A stretch of 64,000 bases of DNA from Ignavibacteriaceae bacterium (lineage in GTDB: Bacteria; Bacteroidota; Ignavibacteria; Ignavibacteriales; Ignavibacteriaceae): positions 248,001-312,000 of the forward strand of contig JAHBUO010000001.1 in NCBI GenBank assembly GCA_019638025.1. The letters are read 5' to 3'. Made by a program: the position numbers and the translations under genes. Every line of letters begins with the position of its first letter. Within the stretch, counting starts at the first letter, position 1. The notes beneath the pieces are model-generated. The model ran no database searches. It was not told the origin of the DNA and saw only the letters and a program-made list of their open reading frames with translations. This document shows, in pieces, positions 46,503 through 56,337 of the stretch.

Positions 46503-48614
46503 ATGAATAAACATATATTTAAAGTTCTCTTATTAATCTTATCGCCGATTCTTATCTTATCGGCAGAAGGAAACGGAAAAATGGATAATCCCTTTTTTAA
46601 GAAATATTCAACTCCGCATCAAACTCCGCCATTCAATGAAATAAAATTTGAGCATTATCAACCGGCATTTGAAGAAGGTATTAAACAACACAAAGTTGAA
46701 GTTGATAAAATTATTAACAATACGGAAGCACCTACATTTGATAATACAATAACCGCACTCGAGATTAGCGGTGAATTATTAAATAAAGTATCAAGCGTGT
46801 TTTTTAATCTTACATCATCGAACACAAACGATGCAATGCAAAAGCTTTCTTCTGAAATGGCTCCAAAGCTTGCTAAACACGGCGATGAGATAAGTTTAGA
46901 TCTTCGCTTATTCGAAAGAATAAAGAAAATTTATAATCAAAAGGATAAATTGAATCTTACGGTTGAACAGAAGACTCTTCTCGAAAAATACTATAAAGAT
47001 TTTGTAAGATCGGGAGCAGAACTGAATGACGAGCAAAAAGCTAAGTTAATGAAAATTAACGAAGAGCTTTCGGTTCTTACTATTAAAGTCGGACAAAATA
47101 TTCTTAAAGAGACAAACAACTTTGAACTTGTAATCGAAAACGAAAAAGACTTAGCCGGGCTTCCAGAAAGCCTTATTAAATCAGCTGCAGAAACAGCTAA
47201 ACGAAAAGGTAAAGAGGGGAAATGGGTTTTCACTCTTCATGCACCATCAATATTTCCGTTTTTGACCTATGCAGAAAATCGGGAATTAAGAAAACAGATT
47301 CTTACTGCTTATGCAAATCGTGGAAATAACAATAATGAATTCGATAACAAAAAGGCTTTATCGAAAATTGCTTCACTAAGAAACCAAAAAGCTAATTTAC
47401 TCGGTTACAAAACCCATGCAGATTATGTACTTGAAAACAGCATGGCAAAAAGCCCCGATAAAGTTTTCGAATTTCTTGATAAACTCTGGACACCCGCATT
47501 AAGAATGGCGAAAGAAGAAACCGCTGAACTTCAGCAAATGATTAATAAAGAAGGAAACAACTTTAAATTAGAAGCATGGGACTGGAGATATTACGCCGAA
47601 AAACTAAAAAAAGAAAAATATAGTTTTGATGATGAAATGCTCAGACCTTATTTCAAATTAGAAAATGTAATTCAAGGAGTTTTTGATGTTTCTTCAAAAC
47701 TATTTGGATTAAAATTTGAAAAGAGAAACGATATTCAAACATATCACCCTGAAGTTACTGTTTTTGAAGTTAAAGAAGCAGACGGAAAACATATCGGTAT
47801 TTTATATACAGACTATTTTCCTCGCGAAAGTAAACGTGGCGGTGCTTGGATGAACGCTTTCCGCAAACAACAAAAAGCAAAAGGTGAAAATGTAACTCCG
47901 ATTATTTGTAATGTCGGAAATTTTTCAAAACCAACAGAAGGGCAACCCGCTCTAATTAGTTTTGAAGAAGTAAATACTTTATTCCACGAATTTGGACATG
48001 CTTTACACGGACTTCTTTCAAACAGCGTTTATCCTTCCGTTTCGGGAACATCTGTCCCGAGAGATTTTGTAGAGCTCCCTTCACAAATAATGGAAAATTG
48101 GGCATCAGATCCGGAAGTATTAAAAATGTACGCTAAACATTATCAAACCGGTGAAGTTATGCCTGACGAACTAATTGAAAAAATTCAAGCAAGTTCAAAA
48201 TACGGACAAGGTTTTGCATCAACCGAATATTTGGCTGCATCATATCTTGATATGTATTGGCATTCATTAACAACAGATGAAGAACAAGATGCTCTCTCTT
48301 TTGAAGATAATGTTGCAAAAAAAATCGGATTAATCCCGGAAATATTATTTAGATATAGAAGCACATATTTTAATCATATTTTCAGTGGCGGATATTCAGC
48401 CGGTTATTACAGTTATATTTGGGCTGAAGTATTAGATGCCGATGCTTTTGCTGCATTTAAGGAAAAAGATATTTTCGATAAAGCAACCGCTAAATCATAC
48501 AGAGATAATATTCTTGCTAAAGGTGGAAGTGAAGACCCAATGGTTCTTTACAAGAGATTCAGAGGCGCAGAGCCAAGTGTAGAACCACTACTTAAAAAAC
48601 GTGGGTTAGAATAG
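46503..48614 (+). CDS. M3-family peptidase (Dcp/oligopeptidase A-like) with signal peptide
   Basis: The 703 residues start with a signal peptide (MNKHIFKVLLLILSPILILSA), so this zinc dipeptidyl carboxypeptidase-like enzyme is probably periplasmic. The active site FHEFGHALHGL (His497, His501, Glu498) and the downstream EYLAASYLDMYWH are typical of M3A peptidases. It trims short peptides, likely after the surface subtilase. Downstream of it is a strong terminator. Confidence 0.94.
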   Translation: MNKHIFKVLLLILSPILILSAEGNGKMDNPFFKKYSTPHQTPPFNEIKFEHYQPAFEEGIKQHKVEVDKIINNTEAPTFDNTITALEISGELLNKVSSVFFNLTSSNTNDAMQKLSSEMAPKLAKHGDEISLDLRLFERIKKIYNQKDKLNLTVEQKTLLEKYYKDFVRSGAELNDEQKAKLMKINEELSVLTIKVGQNILKETNNFELVIENEKDLAGLPESLIKSAAETAKRKGKEGKWVFTLHAPSIFPFLTYAENRELRKQILTAYANRGNNNNEFDNKKALSKIASLRNQKANLLGYKTHADYVLENSMAKSPDKVFEFLDKLWTPALRMAKEETAELQQMINKEGNNFKLEAWDWRYYAEKLKKEKYSFDDEMLRPYFKLENVIQGVFDVSSKLFGLKFEKRNDIQTYHPEVTVFEVKEADGKHIGILYTDYFPRESKRGGAWMNAFRKQQKAKGENVTPIICNVGNFSKPTEGQPALISFEEVNTLFHEFGHALHGLLSNSVYPSVSGTSVPRDFVELPSQIMENWASDPEVLKMYAKHYQTGEVMPDELIEKIQASSKYGQGFASTEYLAASYLDMYWHSLTTDEEQDALSFEDNVAKKIGLIPEILFRYRSTYFNHIFSGGYSAGYYSYIWAEVLDADAFAAFKEKDIFDKATAKSYRDNILAKGGSEDPMVLYKRFRGAEPSVEPLLKKRGLE

Positions 48615-48636
48615 AATAGTTTTTATGCTGATTATT

Positions 48637-48667
48637 AAGCCCGGTATCACGCCGGGCTTTTTATTTT
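48637..48667 (+). terminator. Terminator after the M3 peptidase gene
   Basis: Perfect arms agcccgg and ccgggct enclose a 7-nt loop and are followed by tttttattttc. Confidence 0.88.
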
Positions 48668-48671
48668 CTGT

Positions 48672-48702
48672 TTTAAATACTTACTAAACTTTTGTAAGTT
48701 TG
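48672..48702 (+). promoter_or_regulatory. Possible promoter of the subtilase gene
   Basis: TTTA at 48,672, 19 bases, then TAAGTTTG at 48,695-48,702. This matches the Bacteroidota consensus with one substitution in the -33 box. It lies 38 bp upstream of the start. Confidence 0.45.
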
Positions 48703-48740
48703 ATGATGTTTCATCTTATCATATTATATCAGGGTTCTTT

Positions 48741-51700
48741 ATGAAAAAATCATCTCTACTTTTTCTGTTAACTACCTTTCTTGTATCATATCTAAATTTT
48801 GGACTTTTAGCACAAGAGTCTGAATATCGACGAGGCGAATTAATTATTCAACTTAAACCAAATGTTGCTAAAGAAAGCATTGAGAGTTCATTTAATCAGA
48901 TAAATCTGAAATTCAGCGAGGAAATTTCTGATTATATGAATGTTCATCTTTACACATTTGATCCATCAAAAGAGAGTGAGTTAGTAGTTTTAGAATCAGT
49001 TAAAGCCCACAATCTTGTTAAAGAAGCACAGTTCAATCACATCATGACTTTAAGAAGAGGAGTAGAAGAAAAAAACACAAATACTCCATTTAATAATAAA
49101 TCAACTATTCCAAACGACCCACGCTTTAATGAACAATGGTCGTTAAATAACACCGGGCAATCAGGCGGAGTAGTAGATGCAGATATCGATGCTGTTGAAG
49201 CCTGGGATTTTACAACGGGGGGAGTTACGGCTCTCGGAGATACGATTGTTGTTGCAGTGGTTGACGGAGGTTATTTGTTGACTCATCCCGATTTAAATTT
49301 TTGGGTTAATCGTTTGGAAATTCCCAATAATGGAATCGACGATGACAACAACGGCTATGTAGATGATTATTACGGTTGGAATGCTTATAATAGTAACGGG
49401 ACAATTACTTCTGACGGACACGGAACTCACGTCGCCGGAATTGTTGGGGCAAGAGGAAATAATGCTCTTGGTGTTTCGGGAGTAAATTGGAATGTTAAAG
49501 TTATGGCTATTCAAGGCTCTTCTTCTTCTGAAGCAACCGTGTTAAGAGCTTATGGTTATGCACTAAAAAATAGATTATTATACAATCAAACTAACGGAGC
49601 TAAAGGAGCTTTTGTTGTTGCAACCAATGCATCTTTTGGTGTTGATTATGGTAATCCTGCAAACTTTCCGTTGTGGTGTGCTTTTTATGATTCAATGGGA
49701 GTTCAAGGAATTATAAGTTTTGGTGCAACTGCTAATCTCGGAATTAATGTTGATGTTCAAGGTGATATTCCAACAGCTTGTCCGAGTAATTTTTTAGTAT
49801 CCGTAACAAACACAACAAGTTCTGATACACGAAACAGCGGTGCTGCTTACGGTTTAACAACTATCGATTTAGGTGCTCCCGGCACAAGTGTTTTGAATAC
49901 TTATTTAAGTAACGGCTATTCAAGTTTAACCGGAACATCAATGGCTACCCCCACAGCAGCGGGTGCTTTTGCATTGATGCTTGCGGGTGCTAATGCCGGA
50001 TTAATGACGGCATACAAAAATAATCCCGCCAGTGGTGCTTTAACTTTTAGACAATTTTTATTAGATGCTGTTGATCCAATTCCTGCACTGGCGAATATGA
50101 CTGTTACAGGGGGAAGAGTCAATGTTTTCAATGCTCTACTTGCAGTAGCTAATCCACCCGATACGGTTGCTCCAACTCAAATTGCAAATCTTGCCGTAAA
50201 CTCTGTAACATCAAACAGTATCCGTTTAACATGGACTGCCCCAAATGATACATCTATTAACGGCGTGGTTGCTTACGATTTAAGAAGATCTACAACTCCT
50301 ATCAATAATCTAAATGATTTTACAAACGCTACACAAATTCAATATAATAATGCTCCTGCTCCATACGGAACACCTGAATCTTTCGATGTAGTATCTCTTC
50401 CATTTTCAACAACATATTATTTTGCTATTCGTTCACTGGATAGATGGGGAAATACCTCTGTAATTTCTAATGTTGTAATGGGTACAACATGGGGAGCTCC
50501 CGGATTATCGATACAACCCGACAGCCTTTTTATTATGATGGAGCCCGGACAACAATTACTCGATTCAGTTATTATTTCAAATGTAGCAGTTCACAATTCA
50601 ACATTGGATTATTCTGTTCAGATGTTGAACAATACTTTTCCTGAAAATGTAGTTAATGTTTCAGTTATTCATAAAAATAAAAGTTTGGATGATAAATCGG
50701 CAGAACTTAAAGAGAGACCAATAGTTTATTACGGAAGTTCTATCGAAGGCGCCGGCGGTCCTGATGCCTTTGGTTATAAATGGATTGACAGTGATGACCC
50801 GAATGGTCCTGCATATGTTTGGAATGATATTTCTGCAACCGGAACAGCCGTAAGTAGTTGGACTCCAACCGGAACATTCAGCGGTACAGATGAAGGTTAT
50901 GCCGGGCCTTTTAATCTCGGATTTAACTTCAAGTTCTATGGACAAACAAAAACACAAGTTTATCTTTCTTCAAACGGATATTTGATGTTTTCAACTTTAA
51001 GTGCTAATACTTACACAAACGCATCTATACCAGCAGCGGCAATACCAAATGAAATAATTTCTCCTTTCTGGGATGACCTTGATGCAAAAGCTCCGGGCAC
51101 TGTTCATTATAAACAAGAAGGAAATTCTTTTATCATTCAGTGGACAAACTATCAACTCTATTCCGGAACAGCTAGTTATACCTTTCAAGCTGTTCTCCAC
51201 TCAAGTGGAAAAATTCTTTTCTATTACAAAACCATGACCGGAACAGTTAATTCTGCAACTGTAGGTATTGAAAATGCAAACGGAACAATCGGTCTTCAAA
51301 CTGCATATAATGCAACGTATATTAAAAATAACTTAGCGTTAAAGTATGCCGCAGAACCTGATTGGCTTGCATTAAATCAATATTCTGGAAGATTATATTC
51401 TGGGAATAATGCGGCATTAAAATTTACATTTAATTCCGAAGAGCTTCCTTTGGGGATGTATAGTATGGATGTAGTTGTTTCAACCAACGACCCCGCTCAT
51501 CAAACAGTTGTTTTTCCGGTGAGAATGATGGTAACCTACGGAGTACCGGTTGAGCTTTCTTCATTTATCGCCAAACCAAATTATGATGAAGTATTACTGA
51601 ATTGGTCAACCTCAACAGAAAGCAACAATAAAGGATTTCAAATAGAGAGACGTTTAGCAGAAAAATCTGAATGGAATTTAGTCTCTTTTGTTGACGGAAA

Positions 51701-52106
51701 AGGAACCACTACGGAAAAGCAGACTTATACATATAAGGACAAAAAACTTAATCCGGGAGTGTATGTATATCGATTAAAACAAGTTGATTATGATGGAACA
51801 TTATCAATCTCACAAGAGATAGAAGTGGAAATTGCAAAACCAACGGAATATAGTTTAAGTCAAAACTACCCAAATCCTTTTAACCCGGTAACCACCATTC
51901 ATTACGCGGTAAAAAATGAAGGAAATGTGAAGATAGAAATTTTTAATACATTGGGAGAGTTAATATCAATGCCGGTAAACGAAACAAAACAACCCGGCAC
52001 TTATGAGCTCCAAATAGATGGAACAAAATTATCATCGGGTACTTACTTGTATAAGCTTAGCGCGGGAGAATATGTCTCTATTAAAAAGATGATACTGATG
52101 AAGTAA
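48741..52106 (+). CDS. Secreted subtilisin-like (S8) peptidase with T9SS tail
   Basis: The protein has 1121 residues with a signal peptide (about 1-25) and a propeptide-like region. The S8 domain has catalytic Asp175 (VVDGGYLLTHPDL), His227 (DGHGTHVAGI) and Ser400 (GTSMATPTAAGA). A fibronectin-III-like domain (about 475-590) and a large beta-rich region follow. A second FnIII-like module precedes the sorting domain (VPVELSSFIAKP). The last 80 residues, NYPNPFNPVTTIHYAVK onward, are a T9SS type A sorting domain. It is probably a surface or secreted protease. The sorting tail is nearly the same as that of the GxGYxYP protein. Confidence 0.93.
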   Translation: MKKSSLLFLLTTFLVSYLNFGLLAQESEYRRGELIIQLKPNVAKESIESSFNQINLKFSEEISDYMNVHLYTFDPSKESELVVLESVKAHNLVKEAQFNHIMTLRRGVEEKNTNTPFNNKSTIPNDPRFNEQWSLNNTGQSGGVVDADIDAVEAWDFTTGGVTALGDTIVVAVVDGGYLLTHPDLNFWVNRLEIPNNGIDDDNNGYVDDYYGWNAYNSNGTITSDGHGTHVAGIVGARGNNALGVSGVNWNVKVMAIQGSSSSEATVLRAYGYALKNRLLYNQTNGAKGAFVVATNASFGVDYGNPANFPLWCAFYDSMGVQGIISFGATANLGINVDVQGDIPTACPSNFLVSVTNTTSSDTRNSGAAYGLTTIDLGAPGTSVLNTYLSNGYSSLTGTSMATPTAAGAFALMLAGANAGLMTAYKNNPASGALTFRQFLLDAVDPIPALANMTVTGGRVNVFNALLAVANPPDTVAPTQIANLAVNSVTSNSIRLTWTAPNDTSINGVVAYDLRRSTTPINNLNDFTNATQIQYNNAPAPYGTPESFDVVSLPFSTTYYFAIRSLDRWGNTSVISNVVMGTTWGAPGLSIQPDSLFIMMEPGQQLLDSVIISNVAVHNSTLDYSVQMLNNTFPENVVNVSVIHKNKSLDDKSAELKERPIVYYGSSIEGAGGPDAFGYKWIDSDDPNGPAYVWNDISATGTAVSSWTPTGTFSGTDEGYAGPFNLGFNFKFYGQTKTQVYLSSNGYLMFSTLSANTYTNASIPAAAIPNEIISPFWDDLDAKAPGTVHYKQEGNSFIIQWTNYQLYSGTASYTFQAVLHSSGKILFYYKTMTGTVNSATVGIENANGTIGLQTAYNATYIKNNLALKYAAEPDWLALNQYSGRLYSGNNAALKFTFNSEELPLGMYSMDVVVSTNDPAHQTVVFPVRMMVTYGVPVELSSFIAKPNYDEVLLNWSTSTESNNKGFQIERRLAEKSEWNLVSFVDGKGTTTEKQTYTYKDKKLNPGVYVYRLKQVDYDGTLSISQEIEVEIAKPTEYSLSQNYPNPFNPVTTIHYAVKNEGNVKIEIFNTLGELISMPVNETKQPGTYELQIDGTKLSSGTYLYKLSAGEYVSIKKMILMK

Positions 52107-52125
52107 AAAACTTAGACCTAAAAAG

Positions 52126-52156
52126 AAGGCTGTCAAATTTTGGCAGCCTTTTTTAT
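52126..52156 (+). terminator. Terminator after the subtilase gene
   Basis: Arms aaggctg and cagcctt (7 bp) with an 11-nt loop are followed by tttttatttc. Confidence 0.85.
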
Positions 52157-52536
52157 TTCTAACATCGAGGTTAATGTTAAGTGTTTAAAAGAATTTTATA
52201 AGCTATTAAAAAGACTTTTAAAGAATAATCCATCGGATTTTAATTAAATTCAAACGCCAAGAACAGCCAAGATTCAATAATCTGTTTTCCTTTTACTACC
52301 TCTTCATCTTTGCTAGAAATTGCGTTCTGTTTTCCTTTGGGACTTCGTTTGAGTTTCCTTCGTGAACTTAGCGTTAGAGTTTTTTTCTTAAAAACAAAAG
52401 CACTCAAATACGAGTGAAAAAGATTTTTAGATAATGATGAATTTGCAGCTAAGAAATAATGCTATGTTGCTACTATTTTTATTACCCCAAATTTCTGAAT
52501 TGTTATTCCTTTTGGGCTTCCGTATTTTTGTGAGTT
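52157..52536. other. Gene-poor intergenic stretch with degenerate short repeats
   Basis: These 380 bp before mnmE hold no convincing gene. Two related blocks occur: tttcctttgggacttcgt near 52,332 and ttccttttgggcttccgt near 52,506. A small hairpin, cactc/gagtg, lies near 52,401. An open frame from 52,434 to 52,619 overlaps the start of mnmE out of frame and looks non-coding. The mnmE promoter should lie here but no clear one stands out. Confidence 0.5.
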
Positions 52537-53889
52537 ATGAATTTACAAGAAGATACAATAGTCGCATTAGCCACTCCAGCCGGCGTAGGTGCAATTGCGG
52601 TAATACGTGTAAGCGGTAATAAATCAATCGAATCGGTAAGCAAAATTTTTATCGGAAAAGATTTATCAACTGTTGCAAGCCACACAATTCACTATGGAAA
52701 AATAATCACATCAGAAAAAGAAATTATAGATGATGTATTAATTTCAATATTCAAAGAACCAAATTCATATACCGGAGAAGAGAGCGTTGAAATAAGCACT
52801 CACGGCAATCCGTTAATCTCACAAAAAATTATTAACGAATTAGTAAAACTGGATGTTAGAATAGCAGAGCCCGGAGAGTTTACAAAACGTGCATTCTTAA
52901 ACGGCAAACTTGATTTAGCACAAGCAGAAGCGGTTGCAGAAGTAATTTCAGCAAGGTCTGATGCATCTCTTAAGGGAGCGCGAAATCAACTCGACGGAAT
53001 GTTATCTCAAAAAGTAAATGAACTTCGAACACGATTAATAAACTCATCTTCGCTTGTGGAGCTTGAGTTAGATTTTGCTGAAGAAGATTTAGAGTTTGTT
53101 CAAAAAGAACAATTGATTAAAATGATAAAAGAAATTGTCGGCGAAATTGATGAGTTATTATCAACTTATACTTTTGGAAGAGTAATTCGTGATGGGGTTA
53201 ATGTTGCGTTAGTTGGTGTTCCGAACGTAGGTAAATCGTCCTTGTTAAATTATTTTTTAAAAGAAGCGAGAGCGATTGTAAGTTCTATTCCGGGAACGAC
53301 AAGAGATATAATCCGTGAAGAAATGTTCATCGATGGAATTTTATTCCGAATTTTTGATACAGCCGGAATACGCTTATCTGAAGATGTCATCGAAATAGAG
53401 GGAGTTTCAAGAAGCCGTGAAGCTGTCAAAAATGCAGACTTAGTTTTATTTTTGAATGATGTAAATCACAAAATCTCACCGGAACTCTACGATGAACTCG
53501 CACAACTTACTAAACAAGAGCAAATATTAATAGTTGTTAATAAAATAGATTTAAAGGAATCTGAAATTAAAACCGCTGACGCATTTATTTCTGCTAAAAC
53601 AGGCGAAGGAATGGATCAACTATTTTCAAAGCTGAAAGAAAAAGCTTTGGGCCGTGCTCATTATACAGAAAAAACAGCAATTGTTACAAATATTCGTCAT
53701 TTTAATAATCTTCAAAATGCAAAACTACATTTACTTAATGCTGTAGAGTCGGCACAAAATAATTTCAGCGGAGAGTTTATCTCGGTTGATTTAAGGAATG
53801 CAGAGGCGGCTCTTGGTGAGATTATTGGCGAAGTTACTTCAGACGATATCCTAAATAACATTTTTATGAATTTTTGTATCGGGAAATAA
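52537..53889 (+). CDS. mnmE: tRNA modification GTPase MnmE
   Basis: With MnmG this GTPase installs the cmnm5 group on wobble uridine. The 450 residues start with VALATPAGVGAIAVIRVSG (THF-binding domain). The central G domain shows GVPNVGKSS (about 226-234), GTTRDIIRE, DTAGIR and NKID. The C-terminus ends in the signature FCIGK. It is the first gene of the run mnmE-GNAT-mnmG-rsmG, which sits near the origin in many bacteria. Confidence 0.98.
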   Translation: MNLQEDTIVALATPAGVGAIAVIRVSGNKSIESVSKIFIGKDLSTVASHTIHYGKIITSEKEIIDDVLISIFKEPNSYTGEESVEISTHGNPLISQKIINELVKLDVRIAEPGEFTKRAFLNGKLDLAQAEAVAEVISARSDASLKGARNQLDGMLSQKVNELRTRLINSSSLVELELDFAEEDLEFVQKEQLIKMIKEIVGEIDELLSTYTFGRVIRDGVNVALVGVPNVGKSSLLNYFLKEARAIVSSIPGTTRDIIREEMFIDGILFRIFDTAGIRLSEDVIEIEGVSRSREAVKNADLVLFLNDVNHKISPELYDELAQLTKQEQILIVVNKIDLKESEIKTADAFISAKTGEGMDQLFSKLKEKALGRAHYTEKTAIVTNIRHFNNLQNAKLHLLNAVESAQNNFSGEFISVDLRNAEAALGEIIGEVTSDDILNNIFMNFCIGK

Positions 53890-53890
53890 A

Positions 53891-53906
53891 AGTTTCACGT
53901 GAAACA
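53891..53906. promoter_or_regulatory. parS: ParB-binding site parS
   Basis: The sequence agtttcacgtgaaaca matches the conserved bacterial parS (tgtttcacgtgaaaca) at 15 of 16 positions. It lies just after the mnmE stop, about 10 kb from the dnaA origin. The GTG that starts the next gene lies in the site's CACGTG core. Confidence 0.88.
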
Positions 53907-54462
53907 GTTTGAAACGTTCGGCGAAAAAATATTTTTACGAGATTTTCATTTTGAAGATGCAACTTCAATATTTAATATTATGCAAGACTTTGAGGTTGTA
54001 AAGTATCTTGCGGAAATTCCTTATCCTTACTTAATGGAACATGCTAAATCATTTATCGAGTTTTCTATAAACGAAAGAGAGAAATTGAGTTCCTTGCATT
54101 TCGCTATTGCAAAAAAAGTCTCAAATAAATTAGTCGGAGCAATCGGAATAAAGGATGTTTCTGTTGAATATAAATCTGCAGAGATTGGTTATTGGGTGGG
54201 TGCTGAGTTCTGGGGAAATGGTTACGCCTCCGAGGCAATTTTGCTGATGAAAGATATTTGCTTCAGCCAATTAGGAATCAGAAATCTCAAAGCTGTGGTT
54301 TTTGAATCGAATATTTCATCAATTAAAGTTTTAGAGAAAAATGGATTTATTTACAGGGGAATAAGTGATAAAAAATATTGTAATTCGTTTCTGAAGGAGA
54401 ATATGTTGGATTACTCCATCGAAATAGTTCCACGTGAAAAAGAGGTTTATGAAAGAATTTGA
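53899..54462 (+). CDS. GNAT-family acetyltransferase (RimJ/RimL-like)
   Basis: This 187-residue N-acetyltransferase resembles RimJ/RimL enzymes, with an acetyl-CoA-binding region around EIGYWVGAEFWGNGYASEAI and NISSIKVLEKNGF. It lies between mnmE and mnmG. The start is a GTG inside the parS palindrome; no other in-frame start precedes the conserved first strand (KIFLRDFHFEDA). Its 3' end overlaps the proposed mnmG start. The substrate (protein N-terminus or small molecule) is unknown. Confidence 0.88.
   Translation: MKQFETFGEKIFLRDFHFEDATSIFNIMQDFEVVKYLAEIPYPYLMEHAKSFIEFSINEREKLSSLHFAIAKKVSNKLVGAIGIKDVSVEYKSAEIGYWVGAEFWGNGYASEAILLMKDICFSQLGIRNLKAVVFESNISSIKVLEKNGFIYRGISDKKYCNSFLKENMLDYSIEIVPREKEVYERI
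54427..54442. promoter_or_regulatory. Degenerate parS-like site before mnmG
   Basis: The sequence agttccacgtgaaaaa matches the parS variant tgttycacgtgaaaca at 14 of 16 positions. It lies in the 3' end of the GNAT gene, 7 bp before the mnmG start. Its CACGTG core again provides a GTG in the mnmG reading frame. Confidence 0.45.
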
Positions 54463-56320
54463 TGTAATTGTTATCGGAGGAGGACACGCCGGAGTCGAGG
54501 CGGCTTGTGCTTCTTCTAAAATAGGATGTAGTGTTGCGCTTGTTTCGATGGATAAATTTGCAATGGGACGACTCTCTTGTAATCCGGCAATCGGTGGGAC
54601 TGCTAAAGGGCACTTAGTAAGAGAAATTGATGCTCTTGGTGGAGTGATGGGAGAGATAGCCGATAAAAGTGGAATTCAATTTCGAATGTTGAACCGTTCA
54701 AAAGGTCCGGCTGTTTGGTCACCAAGAAGTCAGAATGATAGAACAATCTATTCTCAAGTTGCTCTTGAGGTTGTTGAAAGACATAAAAATGTTTGGATTA
54801 TTGCTGAGTCGGTTGTTTCAATTGAGACTGAAGATGGAAAAGTAATCGGTGTAAAAAACAGCCACGGCGAATTGATAAAAGGGAAAGCGGTCGTTTTGTG
54901 TTCCGGGACATTCTTGAATGGATTGATGCACACCGGTTTAACCTCTACTTCCGGAGGCAGATTTGGTGAGCAACCCGCGGTAGGAATTACTGAATCTTTG
55001 GTTCAAAAAGGATTTGAATCAGGAAGATTGAAAACCGGAACACCGCCTCGTCTACATAAAAATTCGATTAATTGGGATGTTCTTCAAGAACAACCAGGGG
55101 ATGAAAATCCTCAACCTTTTTCTCATCAGACCGATAAATCAAAATTTCCTTTTCAACAACAAATAAGCTGTTCAATTACATACACCGATCAAAATGTTCA
55201 CAAAATTTTAGAAACCGGTTTTGCTAACTCACCTTTGTTCACAGGATTAATCAAGGGGGTTGGTCCAAGATATTGTCCATCTATAGAAGATAAAATTGTT
55301 CGCTTTGCAGAAAAGCTTCAGCATCAATTGTTTTTAGAGCCTGAAGGACTTGATTCAGATTTAATTTATGTAAATGGTTTTTCAACATCTCTTCCGGCCG
55401 ATGTTCAATTGAAAGCAATTCATAACATTAAAGGATTAGAAAATGCTGAAATGATTCGCCCCGGCTATGCGGTAGAGTATGATTTCTTTCCTCCCAATCA
55501 AGTTGACTTAACACTTGAAACTAAATTAATCGAAGGGCTCTATTTTGCCGGACAAATTAACGGAACTAGTGGTTATGAGGAAGCCGCTGCTCAGGGGTTA
55601 ATAGCCGGAATCAATGCAGCACTTAAAATTCAAAATAGACCGGAGTTTGTTCTTAAAAGGAGTGAAGCCTACATTGCTGTTTTAATTGATGACTTGGTAA
55701 ATAAATCTACCGATGAGCCTTACAGAATGTTTACTTCTCGTGCCGAACATCGATTACTTCTCCGACAGGATAATGCAGATCGACGATTAACAAAGTATGG
55801 CTATGATTTAGGACTAATCGACAAAGAGTGGTTTTTTGAAGTAGAAGAAAAAGAGAAGAAAATATTTGCCGGAATAAATTATTGTAATTCAACAAAAATT
55901 GCTCCGATAAAAATTAACGGAATATTATTAGAAAAGGGGAGCACAGGAATTGAGTCCTCAGAAACAATTTCTAAACTTGTTAAACGTCCCGAAATTAATC
56001 TGAGTGAGATAATTTCTTTAATGGAGACTTCTCCTGAAACAACTCCTTTCTTCTGTGAGGATGAAATTAAAGAGCAAATCGAAATTGAATTGAAATATGA
56101 AGGTTACATAAAACGACAACACGAAGCTGTAGATCGATTAGAAAAATATGAAGAGACGAAAATTCCTTTAAGTTTAAATTATTCAAACTTAAAAGCTTTG
56201 TCGGCTGAAGGGAGAGAAAAACTTCAACATGTTAAGCCTCGTTCAATCGGGCAGGCATCAAGAATATCAGGAGTAACTCCTTCAGATATTTCTATATTAT
56301 TGGTATATTTGAAGAAGTAA
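54449..56320 (+). CDS. mnmG: tRNA uridine 5-carboxymethylaminomethyl modification enzyme MnmG (GidA)
   Basis: This FAD enzyme is the partner of MnmE. The 623-residue form starts MKEFDVIVIGGGHAGVEAA, with the FAD-binding GxGxxG at 10-15. It has GRFGEQPAVGI, the catalytic-region RLKTGTPPRL, PRYCPSIEDK, the INGTSGYEEAAAQG second signature and the C-terminal HVKPRSIGQASRISGV. A GTG at 54,434 would add five residues, but the ATG at 54,449 after agagg is preferred. It overlaps the 3' end of the GNAT gene by 14 bp. Confidence 0.97.
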   Translation: MKEFDVIVIGGGHAGVEAACASSKIGCSVALVSMDKFAMGRLSCNPAIGGTAKGHLVREIDALGGVMGEIADKSGIQFRMLNRSKGPAVWSPRSQNDRTIYSQVALEVVERHKNVWIIAESVVSIETEDGKVIGVKNSHGELIKGKAVVLCSGTFLNGLMHTGLTSTSGGRFGEQPAVGITESLVQKGFESGRLKTGTPPRLHKNSINWDVLQEQPGDENPQPFSHQTDKSKFPFQQQISCSITYTDQNVHKILETGFANSPLFTGLIKGVGPRYCPSIEDKIVRFAEKLQHQLFLEPEGLDSDLIYVNGFSTSLPADVQLKAIHNIKGLENAEMIRPGYAVEYDFFPPNQVDLTLETKLIEGLYFAGQINGTSGYEEAAAQGLIAGINAALKIQNRPEFVLKRSEAYIAVLIDDLVNKSTDEPYRMFTSRAEHRLLLRQDNADRRLTKYGYDLGLIDKEWFFEVEEKEKKIFAGINYCNSTKIAPIKINGILLEKGSTGIESSETISKLVKRPEINLSEIISLMETSPETTPFFCEDEIKEQIEIELKYEGYIKRQHEAVDRLEKYEETKIPLSLNYSNLKALSAEGREKLQHVKPRSIGQASRISGVTPSDISILLVYLKK

Positions 56321-56337
56321 TTTTTAATTTTTTTTGA

